Shown here in pieces: positions 1 to 7,053 of a stretch of DNA of 10,294 bases. The notes beneath the pieces were generated by a model. The model searched no databases. It saw only the letters and a list, made by a program, of their open reading frames with translations, and was not told the DNA's origin. The first letter of the stretch is position 1. Every line of letters begins with the position of its first letter. Position numbers and translations under genes: made by a program. Where the stretch lies: NCBI GenBank assembly GCA_900541785.1, contig UQKY01000059.1, positions 1 to 10,294 on the forward strand, written 5' to 3'. The DNA comes from an uncultured Collinsella sp. Its GTDB lineage: Bacteria > Actinomycetota > Coriobacteriia > Coriobacteriales > Coriobacteriaceae.

Positions 1-26
1 CCTATTGGGGCCCTTTGCAGTTGCAC

Positions 27-1160
27 TTAGATGCGGTTCATCTGAGCGGCGACTTTGTTGTACCAGTCCTGCCACGTGGGCGGGCAGTACTTCTTGGCGG
101 CTGCCGGAGTAAGCGTGGAACCATAGTTGGCGCCCAGGTAGGCAACGTGGGCGGAGACGCCCTCGCTCCAGCTACCAAAGCTACGCCAACCACCGCCGCG
201 GGCACTCCAGCCCCAGGCGTTATAGGAGCCGGCGCAATAGAGGCCCTTGCTGCTCTCGATGCAGGCGATGGCGGGGGACCAACGGGGATCGACGCCGGTA
301 TTCCAGGCGGCGACGGCAAAGTTGTAGCCCTGGCCTGCCATGGGGGAGCCGGCAAGGTAGTTATCGATGCGGCTCGTCCACTCGTTAATGAACGAGTCGT
401 AATCGGAGTTACCGCTATTCGAGCTGTTCACCGTGGTGTCGATGGTGGTGTTGGCGTTGTTGGCCTGGCTGTTGGAGTTGTTGCCGCTTACACCCTCGCC
501 CGAGATCTTCTCGGCGGCAGCGGCCTTGTCGGCCTCGAGCTTTGCCAGCTCGGCAGCATTTTCCTGCTCGGCCTTTGCCTGCGCCTCGCTGCGGAGCTGC
601 TGAGCCTGCGCCAGTGCATCCTCGGCATTCTTTTGCTCGCCCTCGAGCTGAGACTTGGCCTGATCGAGGGCGGTTTTGTTCTGCTCGAGCTCGGTCTGCA
701 TCTTGTTAAGCTCTTCGATCTCGTCGACGCTCGAGCTCGTGATCTGGTTGGTGTATTTGCAGGTGGTGATAAAGTCACCCAAGCTCTGCGTGTTCACCAG
801 GAAGCTCACGATGGGGCTGGTGCCCTTCTGGTACTTATACAGATCGCGCATGGCGGAGCTTGCCTTGGCCTGCTGCTCGGGTAGCTCGGCCTCAATCTTA
901 TCGATGTTCGCCTCATTGGAGTCGATCTGCTTTTGCAGATCCTCGAGCTTGGTTCGGGCGTCGTTGTAGGCGCTCGTGGCGTCCTCGATCTTTTTCTGGG
1001 CGGCGGAAAGCTGATCCTGCGTTGCCTGCGAGGCGGCATAGGCCGCGACGGGGGAGAGCATCGGCGTGGCCGTCAGCGCGACGGCGAGCGCGGCGCTCGT
1101 GATGATACGAGCCGGCTTCGACGCGATGAGCGCTGCGGTGCGATGGTTCGAATGCTGCAT
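27..1160 (-). CDS. Secreted peptidoglycan hydrolase: CwlO/PcsB-like coiled coil plus lysozyme-like domain
   Basis: Predicted 377-aa exported cell-wall enzyme. Residues 1-40 form a signal peptide: basic start, hydrophobic stretch, cleavage likely after AYA. Residues of about 43-215 are a long Glu/Gln/Ala-rich coiled coil with the segment RDLYKYQKG...FLVNTQSLGDFITT...NQI, which is typical of the N-terminal regulatory coiled coil of CwlO/PcsB-type hydrolases. An Asn/Ser-rich linker (about 216-255) follows, then a C-terminal domain of about 110 residues with ACIESSKG, NAWGWSA, Gly/Trp-rich motifs and a terminal DWYNKV. The Glu in IESS is the likely catalytic acid of a lysozyme-superfamily fold (transglycosylase or glucosaminidase); this is an assignment from motif shape, not certain. 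I chose the ATG at 1160 because AGAGGG sits 5 bases upstream; an in-frame TTG at 1175 has no such site. In the PcsB family the coiled coil normally holds the enzyme inactive until FtsEX engages it; whether that applies here is inference. Confidence 0.85.
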   Translation of the reverse strand: MQHSNHRTAALIASKPARIITSAALAVALTATPMLSPVAAYAASQATQDQLSAAQKKIEDATSAYNDARTKLEDLQKQIDSNEANIDKIEAELPEQQAKASSAMRDLYKYQKGTSPIVSFLVNTQSLGDFITTCKYTNQITSSSVDEIEELNKMQTELEQNKTALDQAKSQLEGEQKNAEDALAQAQQLRSEAQAKAEQENAAELAKLEADKAAAAEKISGEGVSGNNSNSQANNANTTIDTTVNSSNSGNSDYDSFINEWTSRIDNYLAGSPMAGQGYNFAVAAWNTGVDPRWSPAIACIESSKGLYCAGSYNAWGWSARGGGWRSFGSWSEGVSAHVAYLGANYGSTLTPAAAKKYCPPTWQDWYNKVAAQMNRI

Positions 1161-1220
1161 CCAGTCCCTCTGCAATCAATCGTAGGTTATTGGTCGAGGT
1201 GTATTCTACTACTGCTTTCG

Positions 1221-1270
1221 ACCTCAACTTGAACCTTAAAGGTTCTAAAGGGTCAAGTTGAACTTGAGGT
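1221..1270. promoter_or_regulatory. Nested inverted repeats resembling MerR-family operators
   Basis: Three overlapping symmetric elements sit in the gap between the MOSC gene and the hydrolase. GAACCTTAAAGGTTC (1231-1245) is a perfect 7+1+7 palindrome. CAAGTTGAACTTG (1254-1266) is a perfect 6+1+6 palindrome extended to CTTGAGGT. The outer arms ACCTCAACTTGA (1221-1232) and TCAAGTTGA/ACTTGAGGT (1253-1270) mirror each other. ACCTCAAGTT...AACTTGAGGT is the half-site style of many MerR-family operators (SoxR and ZntR relatives); that comparison is from memory. No MerR gene lies in the window. The block is about 60-110 bases upstream of the hydrolase start, so the hydrolase is the natural target. 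On its strand a TAGAAT lies downstream of the block at 1203-1208, but I cannot fix the promoter. Confidence 0.5.
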
Positions 1271-1394
1271 TTTAGCCTTGACCTGCGGGAATGGTGAATT
1301 GTTGAGAAACCATAGAGTTCAACTCTAACGTTACAGAGCCCTGTTTGAGAGGAGTTTAAGGCTGTAAAAGCCATCTCAACGTGGGGTTTTACAA

Positions 1395-2027
1395 CTACAG
1401 CGTGCCCTTCTGGCGAGCCTGCTCAATCTCTTCGATGGCCTCGGCAGGGGCGAACGAACAGGTGCCGTCGCCGAGTTTGATTACCTGGATATCATCGCCG
1501 GCGTAAACCTCTCCACCCTTTAGTACCACGCCAAAAACGCCCTCGTGGGGAAAGATGCAGTCGCCGGCAAGATAGTAGATGGCACAGCGGGTATGGCAGA
1601 CTTTGCCGATCTGGCTGATTTCGACGAGTACTTCGTTGCCAATCTTGAGCTGCGTGCCCAAGGGGAGTGAGAGCAGGTTGATGCCCTGGGTTGTGAAGTT
1701 CTCGCCAAAGTCGCCCTCGTGCACATCGAGCCCGCGCGCCTGCGCCGTCTGGATAGACTCTGCAGCTAAAAAGGAGACCTGACGGTGCCAATGCCCGGCG
1801 TGCGCATCGGAGGCGAGGCCAAACTGCTCGATGACGGTGTCGTGCCCGTCGGCGACGGGTGACTTACGCGTGCCTTTGTGCTCCGACGTGTTGATTGAGA
1901 CGATGCGGGCAGGCCCGTTGTAAGCATCGTTTGCGGTGCGTAGGGGAGCTGCCGTCTGGGCACGATCCGCAAGTTCGCGCTTTGCGGCGTCAATGATGGG
2001 GTTGTTGATCGGATGAGCCTGGGGCAC
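1395..2027 (-). CDS. MOSC-domain protein
   Basis: A 210-aa protein with a MOSC (molybdenum cofactor sulfurase C-terminal) core from about residue 40 to 185. Visible marks are SDAHAGHWHRQVSFL, EGDFGENFTTQGI (residues 104-116) and ISQIGKVCHTRC with the conserved Cys at 144. Stand-alone MOSC proteins bind sulfur or reduced nitrogen groups and often act with molybdenum-cofactor enzymes or as N-hydroxylated-compound reductases; the substrate here cannot be told. The first 38 residues or so, rich in Ala and Asn, are an extension before the domain. The start is a GTG at 2027, with GAAAGG about 7 bases upstream. No other cofactor gene is in the window, so it looks free-standing. It points the same way as the hydrolase, but the 234-bp gap with operator-like repeats argues against a simple operon. 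Confidence 0.85.
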   Translation of the reverse strand: MPQAHPINNPIIDAAKRELADRAQTAAPLRTANDAYNGPARIVSINTSEHKGTRKSPVADGHDTVIEQFGLASDAHAGHWHRQVSFLAAESIQTAQARGLDVHEGDFGENFTTQGINLLSLPLGTQLKIGNEVLVEISQIGKVCHTRCAIYYLAGDCIFPHEGVFGVVLKGGEVYAGDDIQVIKLGDGTCSFAPAEAIEEIEQARQKGTL

Positions 2028-2069
2028 GGTGCACCTTTCGACGGGGCGGGCAATATGCTGAATCCTATA

Positions 2070-2095
2070 ACAACGGTGGGTTCATTGCCCGTTGT
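2070..2095. repeat. Short inverted repeat in the MOSC/ligase divergent gap
   Basis: ACAACGG (2070-2076) and CCGTTGT (2089-2095) are perfect 7-bp inverted arms, 19 bases centre to centre, about 45 bases upstream of the MOSC start. It could be an operator for the divergent gap or a leader hairpin of the MOSC transcript. The rest of the 219-bp gap (2028-2246) shows only the ligase promoter candidate and a weak GCCC/GGGC hairpin in the ligase leader. Confidence 0.3.
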
Positions 2096-2160
2096 CGTAC
2101 GCCGGTGATTGCCGCCTTCGTGCTGATAATTACGCCGATTGCCATAGATACGGTGGAGCT

Positions 2161-2190
2161 TTGGGTGCCGGCGGCTCGGCACGCTAGAAT
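2161..2190 (+). promoter_or_regulatory. Candidate promoter of the ligase-racemase unit
   Basis: TTGGGT (2161-2166), 18-base spacer, TAGAAT (2185-2190). The -10 box is good (5 of 6 against TATAAT) and the -35 box is moderate. It would give a leader of about 50 bases before the ATG at 2247. Confidence 0.45.
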
Positions 2191-2246
2191 AAATCAGTTG
2201 CACAAAGACCGCCCGTCGTGTGGGCAGTTCTAGATAGGAAGTTTCC

Positions 2247-3503
2247 ATGGCATTGCAGTTTACAGAGCGCGAGTTTATCCCCGTGCTGCTCGGCGGCGAC
2301 ATCAACGCGTATTCGGTGGCGCGCGCTTTCTACGAGGAGTATCAGGTTAAGAGCCTGGTCTTTGGCAAGTACCAGACCGGCCCCGCGTATCGCAGCCAAA
2401 TTATCGATTACACGCCCAACGTGGATATCGACACCATGCCCGTGATGCTCAAAACCGTCAACGGCATTGCCCAAGCGCATGCCGATAAGACGATTGTCCT
2501 TGTGGGCTGTGGCGATAACTATGTTGCCCTGGTGGCTCAGGCCAAGGATGCCAACGAGCTGGCGGATAACATCGTTGCGCCTTACGCGCCCTATAGCATG
2601 CTTGAGCAGTGCCAGAAGAAGGAGATCTTCTACGAGCTGTGCGAGAAGCACGGTGTGCCCTATCCGCATACGTTTACCTTTACTGCGCAGATGCTCAACA
2701 CGCAAGGAGAGGCGCCTGCCGAGGTGCTCGACCAGATTGACTTCCCCTACCCGATGATCTTGAAGCCTTCCGACGGCATCATGTGGTGGCAGCATGAGTT
2801 CGAGGGTCAGAAGAAGGCTTATGAGATTGCCGACCGCGCCGAGCTGGAGCAGGTTATCCGCGATTCCTATGCCAGTGGCTACACCGATGACCTGATTTTG
2901 CAGGATCGCGTGCCCGGCAACGACGAGTACATGCGCGTGCTCACCAGCTATTCTGATCGCAACGGCAAGGTTCGCATGATGTGCCTTGGTCACGTGCTGC
3001 TCGAGGAGCATCAGCCCCATGGCGTCGGTAATCACGCCTGCATCATCACCGAGCCCAACGATGAGCTTATGGGTGGCGTGCGCAAGCTGCTCGAGGACCT
3101 TCACTTTGTGGGCTATTCCAACTTTGACGTCAAGTATGACGAGCGCGATGGCTCGTTTAAGTTCTTTGACTTCAACACCCGCCAGGGCCGCAGCAACTAC
3201 TACGTAACCAACAGCGGCTTTAACGTTGCCAAGTATGTGGTGGACGAGTATGTGCTCAACCGCCCGTTTGAGCCGGAATTTGTGACGGCGCAGGATGAGG
3301 CTCTGTGGATGGTTGTTCCTATGGGCGTCGTTGACAAGTATGTCAAGGACCCCGAGCTGCGTGCGAAGGCACATCGTCTGGCCAAGGAGGGCAAGGCCGC
3401 CGATCCTTCGTTTATGAAGGGTGATTTTGTCTTTAACCGCTGGTTGCGCATGTGGCACACCAAGCTGCGCCACTTTAAGCTGTTCAAGACGTATTACAAG
3501 TAG
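2247..3503 (+). CDS. ATP-grasp ligase, D-aspartate ligase type
   Basis: A 418-aa cytoplasmic ligase. The N-terminus (residues 10-60, FIPVLLGGDINAYSVARAFYE) is the Rossmann-like first domain seen in enterococcal D-aspartate ligase and carbamoyl-phosphate-synthase-like ATP-grasp enzymes. The ATP-grasp domain follows: PYPMILKPSDG with the ATP-contacting Lys at 173, the hinge LILQDRVPGNDEYMRV (217-231), GYSNFDVKYD (289-298) and the metal-binding FFDFNTRQGRSN (307-318). Enterococcal enzymes of this type join D-Asp, via an acyl-phosphate, to the side-chain amino group of Lys in the peptidoglycan precursor; in an Orn- or Lys-type wall the same step would be expected. The racemase-family gene 83 bases downstream supports this assignment, since ligase and Asp racemase are also neighbours in Enterococcus faecium. 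The start is supported by AGGAAG, 5 bases before the ATG. Another amino-acid ligase activity of the same fold is the main alternative. Confidence 0.82.
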   Translation: MALQFTEREFIPVLLGGDINAYSVARAFYEEYQVKSLVFGKYQTGPAYRSQIIDYTPNVDIDTMPVMLKTVNGIAQAHADKTIVLVGCGDNYVALVAQAKDANELADNIVAPYAPYSMLEQCQKKEIFYELCEKHGVPYPHTFTFTAQMLNTQGEAPAEVLDQIDFPYPMILKPSDGIMWWQHEFEGQKKAYEIADRAELEQVIRDSYASGYTDDLILQDRVPGNDEYMRVLTSYSDRNGKVRMMCLGHVLLEEHQPHGVGNHACIITEPNDELMGGVRKLLEDLHFVGYSNFDVKYDERDGSFKFFDFNTRQGRSNYYVTNSGFNVAKYVVDEYVLNRPFEPEFVTAQDEALWMVVPMGVVDKYVKDPELRAKAHRLAKEGKAADPSFMKGDFVFNRWLRMWHTKLRHFKLFKTYYK

Positions 3504-3512
3504 ACGAGCGTG

Positions 3513-3542
3513 GCGCCCGTCCGGTATGTATCGGGCGGGCGC
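3513..3542 (+). repeat. GC-rich stem-loop between ligase and racemase
   Basis: GCGCCCGTCCG (3513-3523), 8-base loop, CGGGCGGGCGC (3532-3542): 11 pairs including one wobble. No T-run follows, so it is not a standard terminator. It may stabilise the 3' end of the ligase message or reduce flow into the racemase. TATGAT at 3546-3551 could be a weak internal -10 box, but there is no matching -35. Confidence 0.5.
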
Positions 3543-3586
3543 GGGTATGATACGCGAAATTGCGGGGCGTCACCAAGGAGGCGGCG

Positions 3587-4333
3587 ATGGAAAAGCTGGG
3601 AGTTATCGGCGGCATGGGCGCCGAGGCCACGTCGTATTACTACGACCAGGTGGTACGTCATACGGCGGCTACGTGCGACCAGGAGCATATCGACATGGTG
3701 GTGCTTTCCAAGTCGACCATGCCCGACCGCACGCTGGCCATTAAGACCGGCGAGCATGCCAAGCTGCTGGCGACCATGAAAGAGTGTGCCCAGGCACTCG
3801 AGTCGCTGGGCTGTGCGCACATTGCCATTCCCTGCAACACGTCGCACTACTTCTACGACCAGATCCAGTCGTTTACGAAGGTGCCGATTATCCACATGCC
3901 GCGCGAGTCGGTGCGCTATGCTCTGGCCGGCGCGGTGATGGGGGAGTGCGAGTTCGATCCCAACCTGAGTATGCCGGCCGAGCCGGTGCACAAGATTGGC
4001 ATCATGGGCACCGACGGAACCGTGGGCGCGGGCGTCTACGGCCGCGAATGTAAGGCTGCGGGTGTTGAGGTTGTCTATCCCAGCGAGAAACGTCAGAACG
4101 ATGTGATGTCGCTTATCTACGATGATGTGAAGGCCGGACGCGAGCCCGATATGGATAAGTTTGACCGCGTGATGTGGGAGTTCGCCCGCAGCGGCTGCGA
4201 CCGCGTCATCCTGGCCTGCACGGAGCTTTCGGTGTTGCAGAAGTATCGCGAGATGCCCGAGATCACCCTCGATGCGATGGATGTCCTGGTGCGCGAGTCC
4301 ATCATTCGCAGCGGCGTCCCCTACCGCCTGTAG
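3587..4333 (+). CDS. Aspartate/glutamate racemase family protein (probable aspartate racemase)
   Basis: A 248-aa cofactor-independent racemase. It begins with the family opening KLGVIGGMG (residues 3-11) and has the two catalytic cysteines in their usual settings: IPCNTSH (Cys83) and LACTELS (Cys211), one in each pseudo-symmetric half. GGMG and PCNT(S)H point to the aspartate-racemase branch rather than glutamate racemase MurI. Such enzymes interconvert L- and D-Asp by two-base proton transfer between the cysteines. The start is clear: AAGGAGG at 3575-3581, 5 bases before the ATG at 3587; a TTG further upstream is unsupported. It is likely co-transcribed with the ATP-grasp ligase and would feed it D-Asp for the wall cross-bridge. 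Other amino-acid or hydantoin racemases of the same fold cannot be excluded from sequence alone. Confidence 0.87.
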   Translation: MEKLGVIGGMGAEATSYYYDQVVRHTAATCDQEHIDMVVLSKSTMPDRTLAIKTGEHAKLLATMKECAQALESLGCAHIAIPCNTSHYFYDQIQSFTKVPIIHMPRESVRYALAGAVMGECEFDPNLSMPAEPVHKIGIMGTDGTVGAGVYGRECKAAGVEVVYPSEKRQNDVMSLIYDDVKAGREPDMDKFDRVMWEFARSGCDRVILACTELSVLQKYREMPEITLDAMDVLVRESIIRSGVPYRL

Positions 4334-4353
4334 CCCTCGACCTGCCAAAAAGG

Positions 4354-4374
4354 GACAGGTTTATTTTGACAGGT
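4354..4374 (+). repeat. GACAGGT direct repeat, fragment of a possible dispersed repeat
   Basis: GACAGGT occurs at 4354-4360 and again at 4368-4374, in the AT-rich context GGGACAGGTTTATTTTGACAG. The GGGACAGGTTTATTTTG sequence type reminds me of short dispersed repeats in Clostridia and Coriobacteria; this is memory, not checked. It contains a TTGACA, but no -10 box stands at the right distance. Confidence 0.3.
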
Positions 4375-4392
4375 ATTATCTGGGAAAACAGT

Positions 4393-4429
4393 AAAGGCCT
4401 CGGCTCGTTTGGTGCGAGCCGAGGCCTTT
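4393..4429. terminator. Bidirectional intrinsic terminator between convergent units
   Basis: Perfect 15-bp stem AAAGGCCTCGGCTCG (4393-4407) / CGAGCCGAGGCCTTT (4415-4429) with a 7-base loop. On the plus strand TTTTGCATTT follows; on the minus strand a weaker TTTACTGTTTT follows. It lies between the racemase stop (4333) and the EcfT stop (4458) and can end both transcripts. Confidence 0.92.
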
Positions 4430-4457
4430 TGCATTTGCCGGTTGCTGCCAGCGAGTG

Positions 4458-5204
4458 CTAGAACAGGAAGCCGGTGGCGATGAGGGCGATGCTGATGATG
4501 AGTACGGCGATGTCTAGGCCCTTGATGGGGTAGCGCTTGTACGAGCTGGCGCGCGTACGCAGATAGAAGCCGCGCTGCTCGGCGGCAAGCGCGGTGGCAT
4601 CGGTCTTGCCCACGCTCGAGATAAGCAGCGGCACACACAGCGGCAGCATGAGTTTGAGTTTCTTGACGGGATTCTTAGTGTCGTATTCGACGCCGCGTGC
4701 GGTCTGCGCCTCCATGATGGCGTTCATTTCCTGGCCAAATACCGGCACAAAACGCAGCGCCGTGGTAAAGGTGAAGGCATAGCGATATGGCACGTGCAGC
4801 ACCTCGACGCAAGCGTTGGCGAGGTCGTTGAGCTTGGTCACCATGAGCATGAGGATGAGTGGCAGCGCCACGCCCAGCAGGCGCAGGCAGGCCTTCGATC
4901 CGGTAATGAGGCCCGTGTCGGTGATGAAACCCCACACCACGTTGCCATCACGCATAAAGGCCAACTGGAGCACCAGCATGATAAGCGCGAGCGGAATCAG
5001 CAACTTGAGCAGCGAGAGCAGACGGTCGACGACGCCGGCATAGGCACCCAGTGCAAGGGTGAGTGCCAAAAAGCCCAGCAGCGCCACGTAGGTGTCGGAC
5101 AAAAAGATGCCGATGATGATGGCGGCGGCGAGGCCCAGTTTGACGACGGGGTTCAGACGATGCAGCAGCGTATCGCCCGGCATATAGTCGATGACGTTAA
5201 CCAC
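4458..5204 (-). CDS. ecfT: ECF transporter T component (EcfT)
   Basis: A 248-aa integral membrane protein, the energy-coupling scaffold that links the substrate-binding S component to the ATPases. It has several hydrophobic segments (about 22-55, 63-84, 103-124 and 228-247) and the two coupling-helix signatures that dock into the ATPases: AQTARGV (Arg at 170) and AAEQRGF (Arg at 211). Length is normal for EcfT. It starts at a GTG at 5204, overlapping the end of the ATPase gene by 8 bases, so the two are translationally coupled; GAGGAG at the end of the ATPase gene is the nearest ribosome binding site, at a long spacing of about 10-12 bases. It is the last gene of the operon and runs into the bidirectional terminator. 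It contains the only Trp (residue 91) in the three transporter proteins. Confidence 0.92.
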   Translation of the reverse strand: MVNVIDYMPGDTLLHRLNPVVKLGLAAAIIIGIFLSDTYVALLGFLALTLALGAYAGVVDRLLSLLKLLIPLALIMLVLQLAFMRDGNVVWGFITDTGLITGSKACLRLLGVALPLILMLMVTKLNDLANACVEVLHVPYRYAFTFTTALRFVPVFGQEMNAIMEAQTARGVEYDTKNPVKKLKLMLPLCVPLLISSVGKTDATALAAEQRGFYLRTRASSYKRYPIKGLDIAVLIISIALIATGFLF

Positions 5205-6948
5205 GGTGGACCATCTCCTCGGTAATGCGAACGATATCGGTGACCTCGCTCACCTGTGCAAAGGCGGGAGAGACGGAGGATGCCAGGCGACGAGAAAGCT
5301 CTATGACCTGGGGCGGCTCAACGTAGGCGCGCTGCATGAGCTCGATGTCCGAGAACAGCTCGTGCGTGCGGCCGCGCTCGAGGATGCGGCCGTCGGCCAT
5401 GACTACGATGCGCTCGGCAAAGTCGGAGACGACTTCCATGTCGTGGCAGACCATGATTACAGCGCAGCCGCGCTCGGCCATGGTGCGCACCGTTTCCATC
5501 ACGGTCATGCACTCGCGGTAGTCAAGGCCGCTCGTGGGCTCGTCGAGCACCACGATTTTGGGCTCTACGACCACGACGGAGGCGAGTGCCACCATCTGGC
5601 GCTGACCGCGCGAGAGCGAGAAGGGCGCCTCGTCGGCCGGCAAGCCAAAGCGGTCGATGACGAGCTGGGCGCGACGCAGCGCCTCGGCACGGTCGATGCC
5701 GGCAAGCTCCAGGCCAAAGGCGACCTCGTCGAGCACGGTGTCCTTGCAGATCTGACGGTCGGGGTTTTGGAAGAGGGTTGCGACTTCGCGGGCGATGCGG
5801 CTTGTGGGAACGGCTGCGGTATCCAGTCCCGTGACGCGCACGCTGCCCGAGGCGGGCTTAAGCAGGCCTGTGAGCAGCTTGGTGAGCGTGGTCTTGCCGG
5901 CGCCGTTTTGACCGACGATGCCCACGAGCTCGCCGGGATAGAGCGTCAGGCTAAGGTCGTGTACGGCGGCGCCGCCATTGGGATAGGCAAACTCAACATG
6001 GTCGAAGGTGAGTACGGGTTCGGCGTCCTTGGCATGAGGACGCAACGACGGTGCATGCGGGGAACCGGCGGGCGCCTGGGCTTCGATAGCCGCGTGTGCG
6101 GGGTCGACGATGCCCGAAATCAGGCGCTCGGCCTCATCGACATCCAAGCAGGGGGTACCGCTTACCAGGCCATCGGCCTCGAGGCTATTGAAGATACGCG
6201 TGACGCGAGGGCAGTCGACGCCGATGGCACGGAGCTCGTCGGTATGCGCGAAGACCTCGTGTGGCTCGCCCTGCAGCGCGATTTCGCCATGGTTGAGCAC
6301 GAACACGCGGTTGCAGTACTCCGAGAGCAGGGCGACCTTTTGCTCAACGACGACGATGGTGATTCCAAGTGTGCGGTTTGCCTCACGCAGCGTCTCGAAG
6401 ACCAGCGTGGAGCTGGCGGGGTCGAGTGCCGCGGTGGGCTCGTCGAGAACTAAGACGCGCGGACGCATGGCGAGGATGGCGGCGATGGCCACCTTTTGCT
6501 TCTGTCCGCCCGAGAGGGTGGCGATCTCGCGGTCGCGCAGGTCGCTGATGCCGACGGTCTCGAGCGTTTCGCTCACGCGCTGCTCGATCTGGTCGTGGGG
6601 AACGCCAAAGTTCTCGAGGCCAAAGAGCATCTCGTCCTCGACGACCGAGGCGACCATCTGCGTGTCGATATCCTGCAGCACGCTGCCGACGATCTGTGAC
6701 ACGTCGGTCAGCGAGACCTCGCAGGTGTCATGGCCGTCAACCATGACGGACCCAAAGAACGCGCCGGTGTAGTGGTGGGGCACGGCACCCGACAGGCAGG
6801 CGGCAAGCGTGGACTTGCCGGCGCCCGAAGGCCCGATAATGCCGATAAAATCTCTCCTGTTCACGCCGAGCGAGATATGCTTAAGCGCCTGCTCGGTCTG
6901 CGTGCCACGGGAGAACGAGACATCGTCGACGTTGATGATCGTTTCCAT
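5197..6948 (-). CDS. Fused double ATPase of an ECF transporter (EcfA-EcfA)
   Basis: A 583-aa protein with two ABC ATPase domains in one chain. Domain 1 has Walker A GPSGAGKST (39-47), Q-loop Gln92, signature LSGGQ (145-149) and Walker B VLVLDEP (165-171); the switch position reads VVVEQK, with Gln203 where His is usual. Domain 2 has Walker A GQNGAGKTT (346-354), Q-loop Gln394, signature LSRGQ (445-449), Walker B IVVLDEP (465-471) and switch His502. A linker of about 70 residues (240-310) joins them. Fused ATPases of this type serve cobalt/YkoD-like and other solitary ECF systems. It hydrolyses ATP at the membrane to power uptake through EcfT. The ATG at 6948 is preceded by AAAGG at 5-6 bases. 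The neighbours (S component upstream, EcfT overlapping downstream) make a complete dedicated transporter. The chain contains no Trp. Confidence 0.92.
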   Translation of the reverse strand: METIINVDDVSFSRGTQTEQALKHISLGVNRRDFIGIIGPSGAGKSTLAACLSGAVPHHYTGAFFGSVMVDGHDTCEVSLTDVSQIVGSVLQDIDTQMVASVVEDEMLFGLENFGVPHDQIEQRVSETLETVGISDLRDREIATLSGGQKQKVAIAAILAMRPRVLVLDEPTAALDPASSTLVFETLREANRTLGITIVVVEQKVALLSEYCNRVFVLNHGEIALQGEPHEVFAHTDELRAIGVDCPRVTRIFNSLEADGLVSGTPCLDVDEAERLISGIVDPAHAAIEAQAPAGSPHAPSLRPHAKDAEPVLTFDHVEFAYPNGGAAVHDLSLTLYPGELVGIVGQNGAGKTTLTKLLTGLLKPASGSVRVTGLDTAAVPTSRIAREVATLFQNPDRQICKDTVLDEVAFGLELAGIDRAEALRRAQLVIDRFGLPADEAPFSLSRGQRQMVALASVVVVEPKIVVLDEPTSGLDYRECMTVMETVRTMAERGCAVIMVCHDMEVVSDFAERIVVMADGRILERGRTHELFSDIELMQRAYVEPPQVIELSRRLASSVSPAFAQVSEVTDIVRITEEMVHRG

Positions 6949-6966
6949 GGATACCTTTCATAGTCA

Positions 6967-7010
6967 TTGGGGACGTTCTTACATGACTAGTCGTTTAAGA
7001 ACGTCCCCAA
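6967..7010. repeat. Perfect 15-bp hairpin repeat (GGGGACGTTCTT type)
   Basis: TTGGGGACGTTCTTA (6967-6981) and TAAGAACGTCCCCAA (6996-7010) are perfect inverted arms around a 14-base loop that itself holds the palindrome GACTAGTC (6985-6992). A degenerate partial copy, GCTAGTTGTTTGGGACAGTC, follows at 7013-7032 (compare ACTAGTCGTTT and GGGACGTTC in the hairpin). GGGGACGTTCTT-type hairpins look like REP-type dispersed elements; this identity is from memory. It lies 19 bases upstream of the ATPase start, in the S component-ATPase gap. Confidence 0.7.
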
Positions 7011-7053
7011 GAGCTAGTTGTTTGGGACAGTCTTTGGTGGTGAAGCACGGAGA

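Noticed and set aside
913..1374. 153-codon minus-strand frame running through the operator-like gap
   Set aside because: It overlaps the hydrolase in another frame, has Arg-rich composition and passes through inverted repeats; the hydrolase with its signal peptide is the real gene.
2184..3473. 429-codon open frame antisense to the ATP-grasp ligase
   Set aside because: It is a reverse-frame shadow of a clear ATP-grasp gene: low-complexity Leu/Val/His-rich product, no domain, no ribosome binding site.
4366..4371. TTGACA as a plus-strand promoter -35 box
   Set aside because: No -10 box at 16-18 bases, and a terminator follows at once with no gene on that strand downstream.
5191..6453. 420-codon open frame antisense to the double ATPase
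   Set aside because: Shadow of a gene with all ABC motifs on the other strand.
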